From: Cordilura impudica
Taxonomy: Eukaryota; Arthropoda; Insecta; Diptera; Scathophagidae
Reading direction: 5' to 3'
Length of the DNA: 64,000 bases
NCBI GenBank assembly: GCA_963682025.1
Contig: OY821520.1
Span: forward strand, 132,643,819 to 132,707,818
Part shown: one piece after another, positions 56,578 through 64,000 of the stretch
How positions within the stretch are numbered: position 1 is the first letter of the stretch
How the letters are laid out: every line of letters begins with the position of its first letter
Notes under the pieces: generated by a model
Databases searched by the model: none
Told to the model about the DNA's origin: nothing
What the model saw: only the letters and a program-made list of their open reading frames with translations
Position numbers and translations under genes: made by a program

Positions 56578-58183
56578 CTGTGAGCGTCAAAATAAAGTAA
56601 ACACCTTAGTTCCTCATATTAAAAGTTTTATTAAAATGAAGTAATTAACACAAAATCTAAAATAAATATAGGGAATTCAAGAATTATTTAATTATAGCTG
56701 AACTCAATAAAAAAATTAAACAGAAGCATTACAAAACAGAAATAAATGCACTTTATTTAGAAAATGACCAAAGAAAAGGCAACAGAACTTCAATACACAA
56801 AGTAAACTTTTGAAATTTTTTAATATTTGGTTTATTTTCATTTGGCCTTAAGCCCCTTATGTAGTCTTCTAGGCAGCGACTCGACAATTTTTTTTGTTAT
56901 ATCAGGGGAGATTATGCTCCATTCTTTCTTTTGAGGCATCTTTAAGTTTCCCTTGCTTGAAAAAGCGTTTCGACCTATTTTTCCGTCAAGATTTTCCCAC
57001 AGGTGCTGGATTGGGTTAAGGTCCGGGGACTGCGATGGTTGATCAGGTGTCTTAGGAGTCCGGTACAGTAGCCACTCTTTCACAATTTTAGATGTAAGCT
57101 TTTAATCGTTGTCCTGTTGGGAGATCCTATTTCCAGCCATGCCTTATTTCTCGACGCTAGGGCCAAAATTGTCTTTCAAAATGGCTATGTAATCTATTTG
57201 GGTCATAGTGGAGTAAATAACAACATAATTACCAATACCTGAACCGCCATATAGCCCCAAAACATAACTGAACCCCACTGTATGTAACAGTTTTGGTAAA
57301 ACACTTTTCTTTGCATGTTTCATTCTTAGCACGCCTTATTTTTGGATTTCCTCTTATCTGTATATAATATGCTTTCCCACAAAGATAGAACCTAATTTTT
57401 CTACTTTTTATCGAAATTCATTAGCTTGCTCTGATTCGCCTTGGATATGTACGGTTTCTTGCATGGTATCCTTCCATGTAGACCATTTTTGTGAAGCGAT
57501 CTCCTTACTGTACTCGAACTTACTGGTTTGCTTGATGTGTTCTGATAATTTAGCTGCATTTTAGGCTGAATATGTCTTCACTTCTCTTACTACAGCTCTA
57601 ACTTCAGTACCACTAAGCTGCTTTGGGCGTCCAGATCTCGTTAAATCTTCAACCTGATGGTGTTTGGCGCCTTCATCAACTACTTTTTTTTTATTGTGCA
57701 GTGGTTCCTGCCCTTAATTTCGCCAATTTCACGCAAAGATTTACATTATTCTTTTTAATCTAAAATATTTTCGGAGTATAACCGATAGTTGCTTTCCCAT
57801 AGTGAGAATATTTGCTTTTACATCTTTTTAGCTATTATTAATTAGTACAAATCAACTTCAAATGATTTTTAGTAAAGTAGAACACGTGACCAGTACACAT
57901 TTGTCACAAACAGTTTAGGTTCTTCCCCGAAATATAAAAAAGCGTAAATAAGTATTACCACTGTTTACTTTTTTTTGATGCGTAAAATCTGATGCATTTT
58001 CACTTTCGAAAGATTTGTGCAATATTCCCAATTGATTTGATTTCATGTTTTATGGTAGTCAATCTCTAAATGGTATAGTAATAAACTCTGCAATATTATT
58101 TTTTATCGTAAGTCAATAATAATTTTGTTATAAGACAATTTAAAGATTAAAAATTTCTGTTTACTTTATTTTGACGCTCACAG
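56578..58183. mobile_element. Tc1-like transposon, 1606 bp, with TA duplication
   Basis: The ends CTGTGAGCGTCAAAATAAAG and their complement are exact inverted copies for about 26 bp. TA flanks both sides (56576-56577 and 58184-58185), the Tc1/mariner target. It carries a single decayed transposase on the minus strand. The length is typical of full-size Tc1 elements. It interrupts DINE copy B, so it is the youngest of the three nested layers. Confidence 0.92.
56838..57800 (-). pseudogene. Tc1-family transposase, decayed, catalytic Glu replaced by Gln
   Basis: ATG at about 57800 (MGKQLSVILRKYF). Then, with frame changes, LREIGEIKGRNHCTIKKKVV and LTRSGRPKQLSGTEVRAVVR (57640-57580) form the paired helix-turn-helix region with its GRP linker. 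Later pieces are YGGSGIGNYVVI, DYIAILKDNFGPSVEK (57200-57144) and PSQSPDLNPIQHLWENLDGK (57035-56975). In Tc1 proteins the last motif reads SPDLNPIEHLW, with Glu as the third DDE residue; here a CAG codon gives Gln. Stops lie at several points (for example after KTYSA). About 320 codons, close to the family's usual ~340. It recognises the 26-bp ends in principle but is inactive. Confidence 0.88.
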
Positions 58184-60451
58184 TATATATATCCATAATA
58201 ACTACATGTTAGAAATAAATCGGCATTTTATTTAATTTACATAAAATTCTGCAATATTTTGTTATGGGGTAGAGTATGTTAGGAGTATACATACGTTTTT
58301 TCATTATTCCTTTACATATATGAACATAAGTTTGGCATATTAACTTTTTGTTGTCTTCACAAAATAGAGTTACCGAGTTCATCAATGAGTTTTTTGCTTT
58401 CAAAACAGTTCTACATAGTTATATAGAATTATTATTCTGCTTTACCTACAAAATATCTGATTGCGATTACATCTAATTTTTAAAAATTGTTTATAATTAC
58501 TAAAGCATTATTATTCACATAAATACAAAATTGCACTTTTTAAATTTTCCATTCAAATTATAGAAAATATCAATTCTAAAAACTGGAATTAAAATTTCAA
58601 ATTATAAATTAGAAAATATTAATTAAATTTCAGAAAATCATATCAAAACGTCGGAAATAATAATTTTAAATTTAGAAGACATCAATTGCATCTTTTATAT
58701 ATAAATTTTATTCGTTAAACACAAATTGAAATTCAAAAAAAAAAACACCAAATATGTTTACATTTAAAAAAATCTTTACATTTAAAAAAAATATTGGCAT
58801 TGGCATAATAGCTTTTCAGTAACTTCTTTTAACGATAATCGAATCGTTAAAAAAGGAAATAGCAAAATTATCAGTAAAATTTTTAAACGATATTCACTTT
58901 TATTAAAGTCAGCTGTTGTTGTTATCTAAACGACACCATTTTTGTGTTGTTTATTCAATCGATAAAAACTTAAATTTTTAGGTTGAAATGTCGCCATACA
59001 TAAAAAAATCATAAAATAGTGAAAATATTTTGCTTTTATTAAAAAACTTTTTTGTATAAATAAAACAATTAAATAGCATATTCAACTCATTATTTCATTT
59101 TCAAATAAATAAACAAAAATATTAGTAAAAAAAATAAAGATATTAAACATAAACATAAAATCCTCCTGTCAAACACGATATAATTTGTTTTTTCTATTCT
59201 TCTTTGTGTTTTTCGCTTATTTTGACAGAGATGCCACTCATTTATAATTTAAATAAATAGAAAAACAGATTTATCGACTGTCGTTAAGATGTATGTACTT
59301 AGTGAATCACTCACTTAATCCTTAGTGCAAACAACAATAGCTGTCGATATATTTTGCGATTGTCGGATCGTTGAAATTTACAGAATCGGACTACAGAAAA
59401 CATTAACTTAAATTCAATGAATTTTAGAAAACTTCAAATGATATTTTAGAATTGCTAACATAAAAATTGTTACATAAATAAACGAAATTTGATGAGAATG
59501 TTATTTATATATAAATTTTCATAATTTTTTTGGATGAAAATTTGAAGTTTTTCAGAAAATAAAGATAACAAATTATTTTATTTAAAATGTTTGGGACATT
59601 TGGTTTTTTGCGTTTGGCATCCCTAATTTAATTATTTATTATTATAAATTTATTCTCTATGTTTTACGAATATGGCAATATTTTAATAAAAAAATTGAGA
59701 GAGCTTTTTTTTTTTTGGTTATTATTTTGTTACTCCATCCGACCTATATGGCCGCAATGAAGAAATATTTGGCCAGTTAAAAGAAACTATACAGCCATCT
59801 CCAATTAGCACGATTTAATGCACACAGCCACCCTACACAACCATTACCTTTGCAATGGAGGTTAGGGCGAGCTATTTAATTAGCAAAAACTAAATTAAAA
59901 GAGAAGTTATGTCATATAACCGGAAACGCATGCATATAGGTATATAACCTATATACCTATATGACCAAAAAGCAAACACCGAAATAAATCCGAAATAATA
60001 GAAAAGACGAAAACCAACCCAAAGAATTGGCTGAAATAATTTGGTATTAAGTTTAACAAATTGTTTACTTTTTCCAATATTTTGTTTACATTTACTATCA
60101 ATACTTAAACCGAGGTGGAGGGTATCAAAGATATGGCACAGTCGAATTTAACACTCTTACTTGTTTCATATAAGTTTAATATGTGCATGTATATAGTTTC
60201 AGAACTCTGGCTGCCGTAGTACTGCAGATATTACGTGTAAAATTAGAAGTTAAAAATTAATTTTACATGGGATGTGCCACGCCCGCTTGCAAAATCCAAC
60301 AAAAAAATATAGCTATTTTTCATTTCGCATAGGCAGTTACCTACTGTAAGAATTTCAATACGATCGGTCCAGTGGTGTAGTCTCCTATGAACCACAAATA
60401 AACAAACGTACAAACAAACAAACAAACTAAACTCTATTTATAAATATAAGA

Positions 60452-61690
60452 TAATTGCAAGATATTTAAGAAAATTTGGTCAACAAAAAAATTTACAAAA
60501 ACTGTTTGTGCTTGATTAAAGACTGGTATCACAAAACTTTTGCTATGCAAAAAAAAAATATTATCATGAGTAAAAGTAAATATTTAAATGATAAGACTTT
60601 TGACAACTTTAATATATTTTATAATGTTTGTTTAAAAGTCCCTACTACAACCAAAGCATTTTCAAACATTAGAGCTACAATATCAGCTTGCTACTTGAAA
60701 CGCAGAACTAAATTTCTAAATGAAGTGTTAATAATTGAATTTGCAAACTGTTCATAGAATCAAAGTCAAGTGATAACTATTTGTTAAAGGTTCTCTATTC
60801 TTTTTTCTCTCAATAATCTCACTATCAAAAGAAAGAAACGTGCTGTCTCTTGTTTTCATTGTTGGTGAGAGAAAAAAGCGCACCACACTTTACACAGTAA
60901 AGTGTAAACAAAAACAAGTGATCGACTGATATGCTTGTTTTGCTCAGCGACTCATTTAAAAATTGTTTAAATTATGTATTTAGCAATAGAAATTGAGTTT
61001 ATTTTTTTTATAGAGAGTTTATTAAACAAATATTATAATTATTTCTCTCTATATGTATTTTATTTATTTAAATAAAAATGATTCATTTATTAAGATTACG
61101 TGCGTTTATCGCTAAAGACATTGACGCCCAACTCATCAACGATGATGGCCAGTAATTAAATTTTAATAATTTAGCATTCAATAAGACACAAACAATTTTA
61201 TAAATACCACAATTTATTTGTACATCAAGGTCATTGCTTTCTATAAATTATTAAGTGTTAAACAACAACAAAAAATTAAAAACATTATTGTGCGTTAGAT
61301 GTAGATGTATTTGAATGGACAGAGACATGACTAGGAACGTGATTCGAAAGGGTTATTTTCTAATTTTTAATTTTTGTGATGTAATGTTTAGTTGGAGAAG
61401 AATTCGTTTGAAATTAAATTGTGAATATAAAATTTACTAGTTAGTTGTGGTACACCTCAGTCTTCTGTCGAAAATTTATGAATGTAATTTTTTTGAAAAA
61501 GTTGATTGGAGAAAATGTTTTTTTTTTTAACTTACTTTATTAACCTGAATAATAGCTTACATGTTGAAGTGGGTAATTGTTTTTCCAGATTTGTGTAAGC
61601 AAAAAATTTACACATACATAATAATTCAACTATTACTACATTTAGTGCAATTAGAAAGTCCAATTAATTAAAACAAGATTTTTTTACCTC
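60452..61690. other. Mostly AT-rich; short inverted repeats and a GC-richer island
   Basis: At 60793-60880 CTTTTTTCTCTCA is mirrored by TGAGAGAAAAAAG. At 60888-60908 ACACTTTAC-ACA-GTAAAGTGT is a 9-bp stem. At 61095-61155 a less AT-rich island is open on both strands. A 93-codon + frame at 60476-60757 has no recognisable relative. Confidence 0.35.
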
Positions 61691-62640
61691 CAAAACACTA
61701 TCACATACATTTTCAGACACTTAAAAAAAAATTATCATCAGATATTGATAACATTCCTAATAGCATATTGAGAAACATGCCAGAAGAAATCGGTCTTGAA
61801 TATTGCACCAATAACAATATGCTTAACAATGCATATTTCCCTCATGACTGGAAAACTGTTAAAGTAATAGTTTTGCCAAAAAAAAAAGAGAAAGACACAA
61901 GTAATCCAGAAAATTTGCATGCCATTTGCTTACTTCCAAATATAAGTAAATCTTTGGAAGTTTGTATCAACAACAACATAACCGAATTCTGTAAAAAAAA
62001 AAGTAACTTAATAAATGATAATCAATTTGGTTTCAAATATAAACACTCAACAGTTCAGGCAATACATTTACTGGTTTCAAACGTCTTTTGGAATCTTAAC
62101 AAATCATTCTGCACACGCGCTTGTTTAATATACTTTGAAAAAGCATTCGATTGTATTTGGATCCCAGGACTGGTTTACAAACTATTGAAAAACAAATTTC
62201 CTTTACACCTCGTTATTCTTATACACAATATGTTAAATAACAAATCCTTTTTAGTCTGTGATAACACCAAAGTCAGTACAAAAAATTAGTTATTGCTAAT
62301 GGTTTACAACAAGGTACTATAACCTCTCCGATTCATTTTAATCTATTCATTTATGGTCTTTTAAAAGAAATTGATAATATTATTGGATTTGCTGATGATA
62401 TTATTATATATCATGCTGATAACAAAATTGAAAAAATAAATGAAAAATTACAATACTATTTTAATTTAGTAGAAAAATATGCCTCTGATTGGCAAATGAA
62501 AATTAACATAAATAGATGTGAAACAATACTTTTTCGCACGCCTGTTGGAAAATCTAACAGCAACGTTAAAAAGAATTGGAAAGCCTTTGGAATCATATCC
62601 AATAACAATATAAGTATCCCAAACAAATCATAAAAACATC
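61690..62640 (+). pseudogene. Jockey-like LINE reverse transcriptase fragment
   Basis: The + frame gives FPHDWKTVKVIVLPKKKEKD (61839), NPENLHAICLLPNISKSLEV, NDNQFGFKYKHSTVQAIHLL (62015), then YFEKAFDCIWIPGLVYKLLK, with the first catalytic Asp replaced (relatives D.EKAFD). A frame shift in the A-run near 62283 leads to NGLQQGTITSPIHFNLFIYG and IGFADDIIIYH (62374-62412), with the FADD box intact, then DWQMKININRCETILF. It breaks off near 62640, before the thumb ends, and ORF1-like sequence follows directly. Start of the RT domain and endonuclease are missing upstream. Confidence 0.88.
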
Positions 62641-63400
62641 TATAAAAAGATCAAGAGACCCAATAGCTACTCTACCAGATGATGAATCTAATGTAACAAA
62701 AACACCAAGGTTTTCAAATCAAGACTCTCATTTTAAGTATATACAAATACTAGATAAACGATTGGCCAAACAAACCGATCTAATAATGAGCCTTTTGAAG
62801 GAGTTTGAAACTCGTATGTATGCTGAATTTGATGAAATGAAGAGGGAAGTACATCAGGTGGAAGTCAGAGTGGACAATCTTGAGGCAGTTGCGAAGGACG
62901 TCATAGAGATGAAAACTGAGATAAAATCATTGAAAACTCAACTACAACATCAGGAAAACTCTGCCATTGCTGCAGATCTTCGAATTAATTGCATTCCGTT
63001 TTCTGAAAATGAAAATCTCCTAAACATAAAAACTTTTCTTAAAATCTTTGGGGCAGTTCCGTAAGTCTAACAAGAACTTTTCGTTTCGACTAAAGGACAT
63101 CGGCGATGAGCAAACAAATGATCAATACAATTAGGACATAAAATTTTTTATAACTGAAAATCTCACGGCCACAAACTACCGCATACTTAAAGAAGGTATC
63201 AAATTCAGAAAGGATAAGTTAATTTATGCTGCTTTTTCAATGCGTGGTCTCATCTATATTAAATTATCAGTTGCTGATCAACCTATATGCATTGATGATG
63301 TATCCGACTTTAACCGCTTATTTCGTCCTGAAGCCAACGATGGAAATAGATGTTATTTATTGACTTTTATATTATTAAAACTTCTCTAAAATTCTATTTA
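62636..63400 (+). pseudogene. Jockey-like LINE ORF1 (RNA-binding protein), broken
   Basis: From about 62636 one frame reads KRSRDPIATLPDDE, then KYIQILDKRLAKQTDLIMSL, a coiled-coil stretch (EFDEMKREVHQVEVRVDNLE...), and NSAIAADLRINCIPFSENEN (62961-63015), the start of the RNA-binding fold seen in ORF1 proteins of this group. It stops at 63062. After a deletion and frame change the C-terminal part continues: FFITENLTATNYRILKEGIK (63148) and KLIYAAFSMRGLIYIKLS (63217). No start codon is seen at the expected N-terminus. In a working element ORF1 would coat the RNA. Confidence 0.82.
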
Positions 63401-63546
63401 TTTCTTACTATTATTGAATATCATAACAATACTAAATATTTTACGTGAAATCACCGCTACGAGCGTTGCTGTTAGGGTCTTTAATGATTATGAGTATGAC
63501 TTCATTACTTAATGAATAATTTAGTTCCAAAGACGTAACTGCAAAC

Positions 63547-64000
63547 ATGGTTAGAATTCTTACTAAACAAAGAAATGGTCTAAAAATTTGCCACATTAAT
63601 GCGCAAAGTCTCAACAACAAAATAGATGAATTTCAACTTGTTTTTGAAGGTTCTGGTGCCGATATAATAACAGTAGCTGAAACATGGTTTAAATCATCAA
63701 CAACTGATAATTTTGTATCCCTTAATGGGTATAACATTTACAGAGCTGATAGAGAAGGAAAAGCTGGTGGAGTTGCAATCTATGTTAAAAGTGGTTTGAG
63801 TTGCAAAGTTAAATGCAAGTCTGATGCTGAAGGCAATATTGGTAATAGTAGATCTGAAGACATAAATCTTATTGAATTCATTTTTCTTGAGCTGTCCAAC
63901 TTAAACAGAAAGAGTCTTATTGGCAGTGTGTACAGGCCTAATTGTAATGTAAACATTATTCCATTTATGAAAATCTTGGAAAGCTTAACAATGGCGTATG
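63547..64000 (+). CDS. LINE ORF2, apurinic-type endonuclease N-terminus, open to window edge
   Basis: From the ATG at 63547 the frame is open for 151 codons to the last base. It starts MVRILTKQRNGLKICHINAQ, then SLNNKIDEF, DIITVAETWFKSS, GYNIYRADREGKAGGVAIYV and LIGSVYRPN. These match the APE-type endonuclease of Jockey-like LINEs: Asn in HINAQSL, the metal-binding Glu in AETWF, and R.DR...GG. In full elements it is followed by reverse transcriptase. It lies about 150 bp after the ORF1 remains, so both likely belong to one copy, of which the RT fragment at 61.7 kb is not part. Intactness beyond the edge is unknown. Confidence 0.85.
   Translation, partial: MVRILTKQRNGLKICHINAQSLNNKIDEFQLVFEGSGADIITVAETWFKSSTTDNFVSLNGYNIYRADREGKAGGVAIYVKSGLSCKVKCKSDAEGNIGNSRSEDINLIEFIFLELSNLNRKSLIGSVYRPNCNVNIIPFMKILESLTMAY

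Larger units (their letters stand above)
55574..60166 (+). mobile_element. DINE-1/Helentron-like element, copy B, split by a Tc1-like element
   Basis: It begins CTACCTTCCACTCCAG and ends GAGGTGGAGGGTATCAAAGA, a degraded hairpin (ATGGCACAGTCGAA) and TAACACTCTTACTTGTTT. It is collinear with copy A apart from the Tc1-like insertion and the absence of about 200 bp found in copy A. Terminal hairpin mutations (two changes) suggest it is older or less constrained than copy A. Confidence 0.78.
54618..60451 (-). mobile_element. Non-autonomous Helitron N4, split by DINE copy B
   Basis: On the minus strand it starts TCTTATATTTATAAATAGAG (60451) and ends GCGAAGCGCGTCGGGTTAC then AGCTAG (54618), flanked by A and T. 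The body resembles N3: GCGATTTTTGATTTTGGCGA units (54685-55140) and GCCATGCCCATTGGTCC blocks (55270-55560), then, after the insertion at 55574-60166, GATGTGCCACGCCCGC and (CAAA)n. The sequence on the two sides of the insertion continues the N3-type order, supporting one split element. Confidence 0.8.

Overview
The window reads as intergenic or intronic DNA from a dipteran genome, most likely a higher (schizophoran, perhaps calyptrate) fly. The evidence is extreme AT-richness, spliced genes without bacterial operons, and dense fly-type repeats: Helitrons, DINE-1/Helentron-like elements with a TTCGGC-ACA-GCCGAA hairpin and GTCY microsatellites, Tc1/mariner, piggyBac, Transib, hAT-like fold-backs and non-LTR retrotransposons. 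The species cannot be named from the sequence. Only one host gene is well supported: the 3' part of a four-membrane-span MARVEL-type protein on the minus strand (two exons, 19947-20420). A second candidate gene start near 42980-43480 is weak. Almost everything else recognisable is mobile DNA, mostly broken.

Layout. 1-4.4 kb: a DD41D-type mariner remnant, a minus-strand LINE reverse transcriptase, and small Helitrons of families called N1 and N2 here. 4.4-7.5 kb: DINE-like copy A. 7.7-14.2 kb: N3 Helitron derivatives, a hAT-like element with an 8-bp duplication and a nested element inside it, a TTAA-rich inverted pair, and a DD41D remnant. 14.2-19.5 kb: a full-length Helitron (5.3 kb) with a Rep/helicase gene interrupted by two introns, two stops and a frameshift. 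19.9-20.4 kb: the MARVEL gene. 20.9-26.5 kb: half a fold-back, a mariner remnant, an N1 copy, a LINE fragment, and a piggyBac with both ends that carries an N2 Helitron. 27.1-29.8 kb: a deletion-derivative Helitron (N5). 30.3-39.3 kb: a long hairpin, a moderately repeated element (family F) split by two fold-backs each with 8-bp duplications, a TAA-flanked element with a 43-codon frame, a Transib transposase remnant, and another fold-back.

40-43 kb and 46-51.5 kb hold the most unusual material: two separate elements with long terminal inverted repeats, each carrying a decayed member of the same orphan arthropod protein family (cysteine-rich N-terminus; a C-terminal half with D...D...E-like positions). 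The second sits in an N3 Helitron with a clean TTA duplication, readable because an empty-site homologue is present at 7.7 kb. 54.6-60.5 kb is a three-level nest: Tc1-like element inside DINE copy B inside Helitron N4. 61.7-64 kb holds Jockey-like LINE pieces: a reverse transcriptase fragment, then ORF1, then an ORF2 endonuclease frame still open at the window edge.

The elements interact as a layered insertion history. Every Helitron with both ends intact lies exactly between A and T, and younger insertions can be ordered because they split older, repeated elements whose uninterrupted copies are also in the window.
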